The notes under the pieces: model-generated | Told to the model about the DNA's origin: nothing | Databases searched by the model: none | What the model saw: the letters and a program-made list of their open reading frames with translations, nothing else | Part shown: positions 15,637 through 23,330 of the stretch, in pieces | Numbering within the stretch: position 1 is the stretch's first letter | Layout of the letters: every line of letters begins with the position of its first letter | NCBI GenBank assembly: GCA_934178475.1 | Contig: CAKPQH010000011.1 | Span: forward strand, 1 to 49,913 | Length of the DNA stretch: 49,913 bases | Reading direction: 5' to 3' | Source: an uncultured Clostridia bacterium | GTDB taxonomy: Bacteria; Bacillota; Clostridia; TANB77; CAG-508 | Made by a program: the position numbers and the translations under genes

Positions 15637-16101
15637 ATGAAAATAACTAATGTACAAGAAGAATATTTAAGAAATATATATATGTTGGAAAAAAAAGATA
15701 GTTTCGCAAGAATAACAGATATTGCTAAAAATATGCATAAAACAAAGCCTACAGTTAATTATGCTATGAATACATTAAAAGAAGAGGGATTAATAAATTA
15801 TGAAATATATGGTAATATTTCTTTAACTAAAGAGGGAAAGAAAAAAGCTGAAAAGATAGTGGAAGCATATTATATAGTTTATTTATTTTTAAAGGATATT
15901 CTGAAGTTAGAAGAGAAATCAGCGGAAAGAGAAGCTATAAAGATGAAAGCTACATTAGAAGATGAAACTTTAAATAGGTTAGCAAGATATGCACATGAAA
16001 CTTTAGGTTTATATAGTTTGGAATGTGGATATGATATAAATAATGAAAAGTGTTTAAAATGTTTAAGAAGGACTAAGAAAAATAAGAAAAGCCCAGAATA
16101 A
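15637..16101 (+). CDS. DtxR/MntR-family metal-dependent regulator
   Basis: An N-terminal winged helix (EEYLRNIYMLEKK, then ITDIAKNMHKTKPTVNYAMN and KEEGLINYEIYGNISLT) followed by a metal-binding dimerisation domain, as in MntR. At 154 aa it lacks the SH3-like domain of DtxR. The C-terminus contains Cys residues (LECGYDINNEKCLKCLRR) not in standard MntR, which could form a metal or redox site. AAGGAGGG precedes the ATG. Between Fe-S assembly genes, with feoA and mntP nearby, it probably senses iron or manganese and binds the palindrome at its own promoter. Which metal cannot be told from sequence. Confidence 0.82.
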   Translation: MKITNVQEEYLRNIYMLEKKDSFARITDIAKNMHKTKPTVNYAMNTLKEEGLINYEIYGNISLTKEGKKKAEKIVEAYYIVYLFLKDILKLEEKSAEREAIKMKATLEDETLNRLARYAHETLGLYSLECGYDINNEKCLKCLRRTKKNKKSPE

Positions 16102-16116
16102 ATCTGAGCTTTGTGG
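16089..16116. terminator. Weak bidirectional hairpin between converging genes
   Basis: AAGC-C-CAGA (16089-16097) faces TCTG-A-GCTT (16103-16111) with one mismatch; T runs on both sides are short. Confidence 0.4.
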
Positions 16117-16120
16117 AAAT

Positions 16121-16285
16121 TTATTTGTATCGTTTGGATTTTCGTTCCTTTCTAATATCATCAAGACCAAAAGCAATTAAAATGATTGCTACTTGAATCA
16201 AAGGTGTTTCAAGTGATTTAGATGATAGAGTAGGATTTACAAAAAGTAATATTGTGATTACTATTCCGATAAGTAATTTCCACAT
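16121..16285 (-). CDS. Small two-segment membrane protein, 54 aa
   Basis: The ORF starting MWKLLIGIVITILLFVNPTL has two hydrophobic stretches (about residues 3-18 and 30-45) and a basic tail, DDIRKERKSKRYK. The ATG is preceded by AAGGACG. It is transcribed opposite to its neighbours, convergent with the DtxR-like gene and divergent from sufC. Function unknown; it could be a small inner-membrane accessory protein of the metal genes, but nothing in the sequence shows this. Confidence 0.6.
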   Translation of the reverse strand: MWKLLIGIVITILLFVNPTLSSKSLETPLIQVAIILIAFGLDDIRKERKSKRYK

Positions 16286-16379
16286 GTTAACACGTCCTTT
16301 CAAAGGTGTAGTTATATTGTATATTATAACATATTGATATAAAAAAGTAAAATTAGTAAATGTAGATAGGAGAATAGAA

Positions 16380-17105
16380 ATGATTGAATTAAAAAATATA
16401 AGTTTTAATAGAGATGAAAAACAAATATTAGATAATGTGAGTTTAAAGTTTGATGATAATAAATTTATTGCTATAACTGGACCCAATGGTTCAGGTAAAT
16501 CAACTCTTGCTAAAATAATAATGGGAATTCAAAAACCAGATTCTGGAAAGATTATTTTTGAAGGACAAGATATAACGGATTTAGGGATAACTGAAAGAGC
16601 AAAGTTAGGAATTGGATTTGCTTTTCAACAACCAGTTAAATTTAAGGGAATAACTGTTAAAGATATGATAAACTTAGCAGCAGACTCTGAACTTAAAATG
16701 GGAGAAATATGTGATTATTTATCAGATGTTGGGCTATGTGCTAAAGAATATATTGATAGAGAAATAGATGGAAGTTTATCTGGAGGAGAATTGAAGAGAA
16801 TAGAAATAGCAATGATAGAAGCTAAGAAGTCTAAACTTACCATATTTGATGAACCTGAAGCTGGAATTGATTTATGGAGCTTTAAAAGTTTAATAAAAGT
16901 ATTCAAGAAGATGAGAGAGGAAATAAAAGGAACGATAATTACAATTTCTCACCAAGAGAGAATTCTCGAAATTGCAGATGAGATAGTGCTTCTAGTTAAT
17001 GGTAAGATTGAAAAAGTTGAAAAGAAAGAAGAAGTAATGGAAAATAAACAATTAGTTAAATCTATTTGTAGATATTTGGAAAAGGGGGAAGAAAATAATG
17101 GATAA
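16380..17105 (+). CDS. sufC: Fe-S assembly ATPase SufC
   Basis: A soluble ABC-type ATPase that partners SufB and drives conformational change during Fe-S cluster assembly. Walker A GPNGSGKST (34-42), signature LSGGELKR (around 132), Walker B LTIFDEPEAGID, and the H loop TISHQERIL. The DEPEAGID sequence following Walker B is a SufC-like feature. Length 241 aa is normal. Its 3' end overlaps the sufB-like gene by 8 bases. With that gene it forms a two-gene SufBC unit, without SufD, SufS, SufU or SufE. Confidence 0.93.
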   Translation: MIELKNISFNRDEKQILDNVSLKFDDNKFIAITGPNGSGKSTLAKIIMGIQKPDSGKIIFEGQDITDLGITERAKLGIGFAFQQPVKFKGITVKDMINLAADSELKMGEICDYLSDVGLCAKEYIDREIDGSLSGGELKRIEIAMIEAKKSKLTIFDEPEAGIDLWSFKSLIKVFKKMREEIKGTIITISHQERILEIADEIVLLVNGKIEKVEKKEEVMENKQLVKSICRYLEKGEENNG

Positions 17106-18015
17106 TATAGAGAAAAATTTATTACGACAAATAGCAGATATAGAAGAAACCCCTATGGGAGCATATAATTTAAGAGAGAATGGAAAAAAAGTTGAAAGAA
17201 AAACAACTGCTAATATTGATATTGTAACTAAAGAGGATAAAGATGGAATTAATATAATAGTTAAAGAAAATACTAAAAATGAAAGTGTTCATATACCTGT
17301 AATACTTACAAAAAGTGGACTTAAAGATGTAGTATATAATGATTTTTATATAGGAAAGAATGCCGATGTTGTAATAGTTGCAGGATGTGGAATACATAAT
17401 TCTTCATGTGAGACTTCACAACATGATGGAGTTCATAGATTCTTTTTAGAAGAGGGAGCTAAAGTTAAGTATATTGAAAAACATTATGGAGAGGGAGAAG
17501 GTACAGGAAAAAGAATTTTAAATCCTGTTACAGAAGTATATTTAAAAGATGGTTCAAGTCTTGAAATGGAAACAGTTCAAATTAGAGGAGTTGATTCTAC
17601 AGTTAGAACTACAAAAGGTGAACTTGGAGATAATACAAGTTTTACAGTTAAAGAAAAGATAATGACTCATGGAAATCAAATGGCGAGAACTGAATTTGAA
17701 GTTAATTTAAATGGAAAAAATTCAAGTACAAATGTTGTTTCTAGAGCTGTGGCAAAAGATAATTCTAAACAAGAATTTATATCAAAAGTTTATGGTAATA
17801 ATGAGTGCTTTGGACATGTTGAATGTGATGCGATAATTATGGATAAAGCACAAGTATCATCACTTCCACAAGTTACAGCAACTTGTATTGATGCAAGTTT
17901 AACACATGAAGCAGCAATAGGAAAAATAGCTGGAGAGCAATTAATTAAGTTGATGTCATTAGGATTAACTGAAAGTGAAGCAGAAGAACAAATAATAAAT
18001 GGATTTTTGAAATAG
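17098..18015 (+). CDS. sufB: Short SufB/SufD-family scaffold protein
   Basis: Core SufB/SufD beta-helix protein, 305 aa rather than the ~430-470 of full SufD/SufB. It keeps the C-terminal core: SSCETSQHDGVHRFF, VEYLKDGSSLEMETVQ-like strands, SSTNVVSRAVAKDNSKQEF, CDAIIMDKAQVSSLPQVTA and the final LTHEAAIGKIAGEQL region containing the conserved GKI/glutamate that contacts SufC. The N-terminal domain is missing. Such short proteins with SufC make the ancestral-type minimal SufBC scaffold known in Archaea and anaerobic Bacteria. It overlaps sufC and is followed closely by mnmA. Confidence 0.88.
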   Translation: MDNIEKNLLRQIADIEETPMGAYNLRENGKKVERKTTANIDIVTKEDKDGINIIVKENTKNESVHIPVILTKSGLKDVVYNDFYIGKNADVVIVAGCGIHNSSCETSQHDGVHRFFLEEGAKVKYIEKHYGEGEGTGKRILNPVTEVYLKDGSSLEMETVQIRGVDSTVRTTKGELGDNTSFTVKEKIMTHGNQMARTEFEVNLNGKNSSTNVVSRAVAKDNSKQEFISKVYGNNECFGHVECDAIIMDKAQVSSLPQVTATCIDASLTHEAAIGKIAGEQLIKLMSLGLTESEAEEQIINGFLK

Positions 18016-18030
18016 TAAGGAAGAAATGAA

Positions 18031-19095
18031 ATGAAAAAAATATTATTAGGTATGAGTGGAGGCGTAGATAGTTCGGTATCAGCAGTTATATTAAAAAAAG
18101 CTGGATATGAAGTATATGGTATAACAATGAAACTTTGGGAAGATGAAAATGAAGAAGTTGAAGGTGGATGTTGCAATTTATCTTCTAGTTTAGATGCAAA
18201 AAGGGTATGTGATAAACTAAATATACCTCATTATACATTAAATCTAAAAGATAAGTTTAAAGAAAATGTTATATCTGATTTTATATGTGAATATTCAAAT
18301 TGTAGAACGCCTAATCCATGTATAGAATGTAATAAATTTATGAAATTTGGAGAGATGTATAGGAAAGCTAAAGAATTAGAAATAGATTACATAGCAACAG
18401 GACATTATGCAAAAGTTGAATATAGTGATAAATATAACAGATATGTTTTGAAAAAAGCTAAAAATAGAGTTAAGGATCAAAGCTATGTTTTATGGCAAAT
18501 ACCAAAAGAAATAATTGAATATGTAAGATTTCCATTAGCTGATTTTGAAAGCAAGGAAGAAATAAGACAAATAGCTAGAGAAAATGAATTATTGGTTGCA
18601 AATAAACCTGATAGTCAAGATATTTGCTTTATACCTGATGGTAATTACAAGAAGTTTTTACAAGAAAATTCTAATTTAAAACCCATTAAAGGAAATATTG
18701 TAAATAAAGATGGGAAAGTTCTTGGAAAACATAATGGATTATACAATTATACAATAGGACAAAGAAAAGGTTTGGGAATATCAAATCCTGTACCATTATT
18801 TGTTTTGGGATTTAATAATGAAAGAAATGAAGTAATAGTTGGAGAAGAAAAAGAACTTTATAAAAAAGAAGTTGAAGTAAGAGATATTAATTTATTATTA
18901 TTTGATGAAATATCTCATGAATTAGAAGTTGAAGTAAAAACTAGGTATTCATCTAAATCTGCTAAAGCAAAGATAAGGCAAAATGGAGATAAAATAAAAA
19001 TTGTTTTTGATGAACCTCAAAGAGCAATTACACCTGGACAATCAGCAGTATTTTATTTAGACGATATAGTTGTTGGAGGAGGAAAAATTATTTAA
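18031..19095 (+). CDS. mnmA: tRNA-specific 2-thiouridylase MnmA
   Basis: Adds sulfur to U34 of tRNA-Glu, -Gln and -Lys using ATP and persulfide from IscS. PP-loop motif GMSGGVDSS (7-15). The catalytic cysteine loop is NPCIECNKFMKF and the second active-site region is KPDSQDICFIPDG. The C-terminal beta-barrel follows (GLGISNPVPLFV, ITPGQSAVFYLDD). Length 354 aa is normal. AAGGAAG precedes the ATG, 15 bases after sufB. Location behind cysteine desulfurase and SufBC genes reflects the shared sulfur supply. Confidence 0.97.
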   Translation: MKKILLGMSGGVDSSVSAVILKKAGYEVYGITMKLWEDENEEVEGGCCNLSSSLDAKRVCDKLNIPHYTLNLKDKFKENVISDFICEYSNCRTPNPCIECNKFMKFGEMYRKAKELEIDYIATGHYAKVEYSDKYNRYVLKKAKNRVKDQSYVLWQIPKEIIEYVRFPLADFESKEEIRQIARENELLVANKPDSQDICFIPDGNYKKFLQENSNLKPIKGNIVNKDGKVLGKHNGLYNYTIGQRKGLGISNPVPLFVLGFNNERNEVIVGEEKELYKKEVEVRDINLLLFDEISHELEVEVKTRYSSKSAKAKIRQNGDKIKIVFDEPQRAITPGQSAVFYLDDIVVGGGKII

Positions 19096-19098
19096 AAT

Positions 19099-19923
19099 AT
19101 GGAGAGATATGAAGAAATTGAAAAAAGTATAATTACAACATATCGTAAGGAGATTTGGAGTAAATTTGTTAAAGCAGTTTGTGAATATGATTTGATTCAG
19201 AAAAAGGACAAGATAGCTGTATGTATTTCAGGTGGTAAAGATTCTATGCTTTTAGCTAAATGTATGCAAGAAATTCAAAAACATGGAGATAGAGATTTTG
19301 AACTTGTATTTTTAGTTATGGATCCAGGGTATAGTGAAAAAAATAGACGAAAGATTGTTTCAAACGCAAAACTTTTAAATGTTCCAATAACAATGTTTGA
19401 AACAGAAATTTTTGAGAGTGTAGTAAGAATAGAGGATAAACCATGTTATATATGTGCAAGAATGAGAAGAGGGTATTTATATAGAAAAGCAAAAGAGTTA
19501 GGATGTAATAAAATTGCTTTAGGTCATCATTTTGATGATGTGATAGAAACAATTTTAATGAGTACTTTATATGCAGGACAGTTTAAGACAATGCTTCCAA
19601 AATTAAAGAGTACGAATGTTGAAGGAATGCAACTTATTAGACCATTATATTATGTTAAAGAACAAGACATTATTAGATGGAGAGATAGAAATGGTTTAGA
19701 TTTCATACAATGTGCATGTAAATTTACAGAAGATATAAGTAAAGCTAAAGATAAAAATGAAGTTTCTAAAAGACAAGAAATGAAAGAATTGATAAGTAAC
19801 CTTAGAAAGAAATATGATAAAATTGATATTAATATATTTAATAGTGCTAAAGATGTTAATTTGGAAAGCTTAATATCATATCATTTAAAAGATGAAAAAC
19901 ATAGTTTTTTAGATGATTTTTAA
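19099..19923 (+). CDS. TtcA-like tRNA thiolation ATPase
   Basis: An adenine-nucleotide alpha-hydrolase of the TtcA/TtuA group, which thiolates tRNA (TtcA makes 2-thiocytidine at position 32) with an Fe-S cluster as cofactor. PP-loop ISGGKDSMLLAK near residue 44, the CxxC pair PCYICARMRRGYL, the LGHHFDDVIETIL motif and a third cysteine region FIQCACKFTEDIS. The four-cysteine pattern fits the cluster-dependent class. It begins 4 bases after mnmA with no strong ribosome-binding site, implying translational coupling. The exact tRNA position is not determinable from sequence alone. Confidence 0.85.
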   Translation: MERYEEIEKSIITTYRKEIWSKFVKAVCEYDLIQKKDKIAVCISGGKDSMLLAKCMQEIQKHGDRDFELVFLVMDPGYSEKNRRKIVSNAKLLNVPITMFETEIFESVVRIEDKPCYICARMRRGYLYRKAKELGCNKIALGHHFDDVIETILMSTLYAGQFKTMLPKLKSTNVEGMQLIRPLYYVKEQDIIRWRDRNGLDFIQCACKFTEDISKAKDKNEVSKRQEMKELISNLRKKYDKIDINIFNSAKDVNLESLISYHLKDEKHSFLDDF

Positions 19924-19945
19924 AATGAAAATTTAAATAAGTAAT

Positions 19946-19990
19946 AAAATCACTTTTATATTTATATAAATTATATAAAGGTGATTTTTT
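19946..19990 (+). terminator. Hairpin that is both terminator and cover for the feoA ribosome-binding site
   Basis: AAAATCAC (19946-19953) pairs with GTGATTTT (19981-19988), and the stem continues inward for about eight more pairs. The U tract ends at the feoA ATG, and AAGGTGAT, the feoA ribosome-binding site (19978-19985), lies in the 3' arm. Confidence 0.8.
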
Positions 19991-20245
19991 ATGGGAATTT
20001 TATATAAGAAAGTAACAGAACTGTCTAATTTAAAAGCAGGGCAGATTGCCAAAATAGTAAAAATTAGTAATAGTAATAAAAAGGTAAGAAGATATTTGCT
20101 AGATAGAGGGTTTACTAAAGGAATAAAAGTGGAAGTTATAAAAAAATATCCATTAAAAGATATGAAAAGTATAAGTTTAAGAGGATATAATTTAGATATA
20201 TGTAGTAAATATTTAGATGAAGTGGAAGTTGAATTGATTGGATAA
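19991..20245 (+). CDS. feoA: FeoA-domain protein
   Basis: A small SH3-like protein of the FeoA family, the cytosolic partner of the ferrous-iron channel FeoB. Recognisable features are TELSNLKAGQIAKIVKIS, VRRYLLDRGFTKGIKVEVI and MKSISLRGYNLDICSKYLD, the usual RLxxLGxxxG-type turn and final strand. Length 84 aa is normal. No feoB follows; mntP comes next, so either FeoB is elsewhere or this is a stand-alone FeoA-domain protein. Translation starts inside the 3' flank of a strong hairpin (see the preceding entry). Confidence 0.85.
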   Translation: MGILYKKVTELSNLKAGQIAKIVKISNSNKKVRRYLLDRGFTKGIKVEVIKKYPLKDMKSISLRGYNLDICSKYLDEVEVELIG

Positions 20246-20324
20246 ATTTATTGTTTTTTATTGTATTTTTATAATTTAGTAGTTATAATATATATTTATA
20301 ATATAAAAGAATATAGGAGATATT

Positions 20325-20891
20325 ATGGGAGTAATTGAAATATTATTGACTGGAATAGGTCTTGCAATGGATGCATTTGCAGTTTCTATTTGTAAGGGAC
20401 TTTCTATGAAGAAAATGAGTTGGAAAAAAGCTATTATAATAGGAGCATATTTTGGTATTTTCCAGGGTATAATGCCTTTGATAGGATATTTTCTAGGAAG
20501 TACATTTGCAGACTTAGTGACAAGTATTGATCACTGGATAGCATTTGTTTTATTAGGATTCATTGGAATAAATATGATAAAAGAAGCTTTTAGTGATGAA
20601 AGCGAAAATATGAATGATAATGTTGATTTTAAAACAATGTTTATTTTGGCAATAGCAACTAGTATAGATGCTTTAGCTATAGGAATTACATTTGCATTTT
20701 TAGAGGTTAATATTATATTTGCAGTTTTTGCGATTGCAATAATTACATTTGTGATTTCAATCATAGGAGTTAAATTTGGAAATGTATTTGGAGATAAATA
20801 TGAAAAGAAAGCTGAAGTTGTAGGAGGTGGAATTTTAATTTTACTTGGAATTAAAATTTTACTAGAACATTTGGGGACAGTCCTTTTTTGA
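20325..20891 (+). CDS. mntP: Manganese efflux pump MntP
   Basis: Six-segment membrane exporter of the MntP (DUF204) family, protecting against excess Mn(II). Two repeated halves each carry the family's charged intramembrane motif: GLAMDAFAVSICKG and ATSIDALAIGITF. Length 188 aa is normal. AGGAGATAT precedes the ATG. The gene ends inside the second palindromic element: the last seven residues (HLGTVLF with the stop) are written by the element, so its insertion replaced the original stop codon but spared the membrane core. No Mn-sensing yybP-ykoY riboswitch fits in the 79-base gap upstream. Confidence 0.92.
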   Translation: MGVIEILLTGIGLAMDAFAVSICKGLSMKKMSWKKAIIIGAYFGIFQGIMPLIGYFLGSTFADLVTSIDHWIAFVLLGFIGINMIKEAFSDESENMNDNVDFKTMFILAIATSIDALAIGITFAFLEVNIIFAVFAIAIITFVISIIGVKFGNVFGDKYEKKAEVVGGGILILLGIKILLEHLGTVLF

Positions 20892-20921
20892 AAATATTTT
20901 CAAAAAAGGACTGTCCCCAAA
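20870..20921. repeat. 52-bp perfect palindrome (element copy 2)
   Basis: Core 20871-20920 is identical, base for base, to 15520-15569. It supplies the 3' end and stop codon of mntP and is followed 22 bases later by the promoter of the tRNA-Gly pair. Confidence 0.9.
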
Positions 20922-20943
20922 ATAAAAAAATTATAAAAAACTA

Positions 20944-20971
20944 TTGACAAATGAAAAAAAGATGCTATAAT
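20944..20971 (+). promoter_or_regulatory. Promoter of the tRNA-Gly pair
   Basis: TTGACA (20944-20949) and TATAAT (20966-20971), spacer 16, consensus in both boxes, 25 bases before the first tRNA. Confidence 0.85.
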
Positions 20972-20995
20972 AGATAATGCGTTAAGGAGAATGAT

Positions 20996-21069
20996 GCAGG
21001 TGTAGTTCAATGGTAGAACTTCAGCCTTCCAAGCTGACTACGTGGGTTCGATTCCCACTACCTGCTCCA
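20996..21069 (+). tRNA. tRNA-Gly (anticodon TCC), copy 1
   Basis: Cloverleaf with acceptor GCAGGTG/TACCTGC, anticodon TCC in loop CTTCCAA, T arm GTGGG-TTCGATT-CCCAC, discriminator T and encoded CCA. Confidence 0.96.
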
Positions 21070-21093
21070 AAACTTAACTTTAATTAAATAAAT

Positions 21094-21167
21094 GCAGGTG
21101 TAGTTCAATGGTAGAACTTCAGCCTTCCAAGCTGACTACGTGGGTTCGATTCCCACTACCTGCTCCA
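21094..21167 (+). tRNA. tRNA-Gly (anticodon TCC), copy 2
   Basis: Identical over all 74 bases to copy 1 and separated from it by 24 bases. Same transcript; a terminator follows. Confidence 0.96.
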
Positions 21168-21223
21168 TTTCATAACAGCTTATGAACTGTAAAAGGTTTA
21201 TAAGTTTTTTTGTATAAAAATAA

Positions 21224-21252
21224 AGTTCTCTTTCCAGAAAAGAGAATTTTTT
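21224..21252 (+). terminator. Terminator of the tRNA-Gly pair
   Basis: TTCTCTTT (21226-21233) pairs with AAAGAGAA (21239-21246) around a 5-base loop, followed by T6. Confidence 0.85.
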
Positions 21253-21374
21253 ATTGTTTGAATTTTTAGTGATAAAAGAGTTAGAAATTAATTTTGAGGT
21301 TCCAATTTGAAACCTCAAAACAAGATAAAAAATTTAGAGAAGAGAAGGTATATGCCTTTAGGACACAAACTTTT

Positions 21375-21580
21375 CTAATTATTTGTTTTTAACTTGATTA
21401 ATTTAATTATATTAATAGTAGATGGAATTGTAATTATTATTAATGAAATAATAAAGAGTGGTATGAATATAACTCTTAGATGATCCCATCTATCAGTACC
21501 AATACATTGTATACCAATTGTCAGATCATAAAACGATAAAACTATATTATACAGCAGATAATTGATATTCTTTTATACAT
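21375..21580 (-). pseudogene. Possible decayed small membrane-protein gene
   Basis: On the minus strand a start MYKRISIICCII is followed by a stop. A shifted frame then continues without start codon as VLSFYDLTIGIQCIGTDRW, DHLRVIFIPLFIISLIIII, TIPSTINIIKLIKLKTNN and a stop. Together they read like one membrane protein of about 70 residues with a single frameshift. No clear ribosome-binding site is visible. The rest of the 21253-21681 stretch holds nothing else I can support. Confidence 0.3.
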
Positions 21581-21681
21581 TTTAAATGGTTTCATATTAT
21601 TTTTTTCTTTCTTTCTTATTAAATTTAATGATTGAAAAGTTTTTGTATTTTTTATGTATAAACCTTTTTACAGTAATTTTA

Positions 21682-22623
21682 TTATTGACCTATATTCCAT
21701 TTTGGAGGATAGATATATTCTATTTTCTTACTAGTTGGAACATATTTCTTTTTTATTTTTGTTCTATTTGATTTTAATTCTGGTAATGCTTGTCTACAAT
21801 ATTTATCTAATTCACAAAATATGTTTTGACAATCTATTAATTGTAGAGGTCTATTTCCAATTTTTTGGAATTTTAAATTTAATCTTTCAAACTCTTTATC
21901 TTGATTTTCATACATATATCTAATTATATCTTCATTTGTCATTTTACCAATATCAATAAAACATTTTTTTATGCCACGAAGTGAACCTGGTCCTGCTACT
22001 GTAAATTCGTTTTCAGTCCAGTCTACGATATCACTATAGTTTATATCTGTAACTAATTGATATGCCATGAAATTACCTATTAGAGGGTAACTTTTTAAAA
22101 TATTAAATGCATTTTCCATTGTTTTTGAATTAAGAATTTGTATATAAGATTTATCAATATTAAATATTTTATCAAGTAAAGCTAAATGATTGTCATGTTT
22201 TCTATCATATCCGAAAGCTTTGTTTGCACAACTAATATAGGCATCATTATAAATTTTTATGCCGTTGGATATTGCATTTTCTAAAGTTTTGGAATACATT
22301 TCTCTATTAAATGTTTTTAAAGTTATATCTGAAAAACTTTTTAATAAGAGTTCCCATGTAGATTCTTTATTAAAGATTTTAAATAACAATATTCTAAAAA
22401 GCATATCTTCATTAGAATATGTTTTTCCATTATATATTACATTTTTTAATAAATATTGACTAACTCTATCGTTTACGCGATAGCTATTACAGAATTTATA
22501 TGTTTGAAGTATAGGATCATCGGTCCAAGGGGCAGGTTCTCCATTTTTCTTTTTTATAAATATATTTTGTCTTTCACAAGCAAAATACCAATACAGATTG
22601 TAAACTTCTTCTCTTTTTTTCAT
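21682..22623 (-). CDS. Thymine-hypermodification-family protein (HMUDK helical / aGPT-PPlase type)
   Basis: The N-terminal half has the signature I associate with alpha-glutamyl/putrescinyl thymine pyrophosphorylase and 5-hydroxymethyl-dU DNA kinase helical-domain proteins: NLYWYFACERQNIFIKKK, PWTDDPILQTYKFCNSYR, NDRVSQYLLKNVIYNGK and LFRILLFKIFNKESTWE. Later come IGNFMAYQLVTDINYSD and AGPGSLRGIKKCFIDIG, reminiscent of a helix-hairpin-helix glycosylase-like fold. In phages such enzymes help build hypermodified thymines that protect DNA. Length 313 aa looks complete. A stand-alone copy beside tRNA genes, a common landing site, suggests acquisition. Assignment is from memory of the family pattern; substrate unknown. 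Confidence 0.72.
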   Translation of the reverse strand: MKKREEVYNLYWYFACERQNIFIKKKNGEPAPWTDDPILQTYKFCNSYRVNDRVSQYLLKNVIYNGKTYSNEDMLFRILLFKIFNKESTWELLLKSFSDITLKTFNREMYSKTLENAISNGIKIYNDAYISCANKAFGYDRKHDNHLALLDKIFNIDKSYIQILNSKTMENAFNILKSYPLIGNFMAYQLVTDINYSDIVDWTENEFTVAGPGSLRGIKKCFIDIGKMTNEDIIRYMYENQDKEFERLNLKFQKIGNRPLQLIDCQNIFCELDKYCRQALPELKSNRTKIKKKYVPTSKKIEYIYPPKWNIGQ

Positions 22624-22766
22624 AATTACCTCATGTTATTAATAAAATTATTTGAATTATAATATAGGTATAAGAAAATTTCTACAATTAATTGAAAAAA
22701 TATTGTAAAAAAATAAAATTATTTATATAATTTATTTATTAAAGATGAAGAGAGGAGCTGTTTTAT

Positions 22767-23312
22767 ATGTTATATGTTTTGATAGCAATAGTTTTCATTA
22801 TTTTATTATATATCATAATAACTTATAACAAATTAGTAGGACTTAAAAATATTGTGAAAGAAGCTTTTTCAACAATGGATATATATTTAAAAAAGAGATG
22901 GGATTTAATTCCAAATTTAGTTGAAGTGGTAAAAGCTTATGCAAGTCATGAAAAAAGTACTTTTGAGGAGATAACAAATATTAGATCTAAATTATATGAT
23001 TCATTGAAACCAAATGAGAAAATTTCTATAAATGAAAATTTAAGCAATGATTTACCACAAATTATTGCTTTGGCAGAAAATTATCCTGAATTAAAAGCAA
23101 ATGAAAACTTTTTGGATTTGAGTAAACAATTAGTAAAAATAGAAGATGATATTGCAAATTCTAGAAAATATTATAATGGTGCAGTAAGAAAATTAAATAC
23201 AACTATTCAAAAATTTCCAAATAATATAGTTGCTAATATGTATAAAATTGGAATTGATGATATGTTTAGAACTACAGATGAAGAAAGAAAAAACATAAAT
23301 GTTGATTTATAA
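22767..23312 (+). CDS. LemA family protein
   Basis: Membrane-anchored LemA-family protein. One N-terminal membrane helix (LYVLIAIVFIILLYIIITYN), then the family's helical bundle beginning YNKLVGLKNIVKEAFSTMD and including KRWDLIPNLVEVVKAYASHEK, SRKYYNGAVRKLN and the end FPNNIVA. Length 181 aa is normal. GAGGAGC precedes the ATG, and a possible promoter (TTGAAA 22692, TAAAAT 22714, spacer 16) lies upstream. It is 18 bases before a DUF2207 gene, a pairing common in Firmicutes. Biochemical role unknown; the pair is thought to act in the envelope. Confidence 0.93.
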   Translation: MLYVLIAIVFIILLYIIITYNKLVGLKNIVKEAFSTMDIYLKKRWDLIPNLVEVVKAYASHEKSTFEEITNIRSKLYDSLKPNEKISINENLSNDLPQIIALAENYPELKANENFLDLSKQLVKIEDDIANSRKYYNGAVRKLNTTIQKFPNNIVANMYKIGIDDMFRTTDEERKNINVDL

Positions 23313-23330
23313 ACGAAAGAAGGGATGTTT

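Noticed and set aside
20246..20324. Manganese riboswitch upstream of mntP
   Set aside because: The gap is only 79 bases of AT-rich sequence, too short and without the conserved loops of the yybP-ykoY class.
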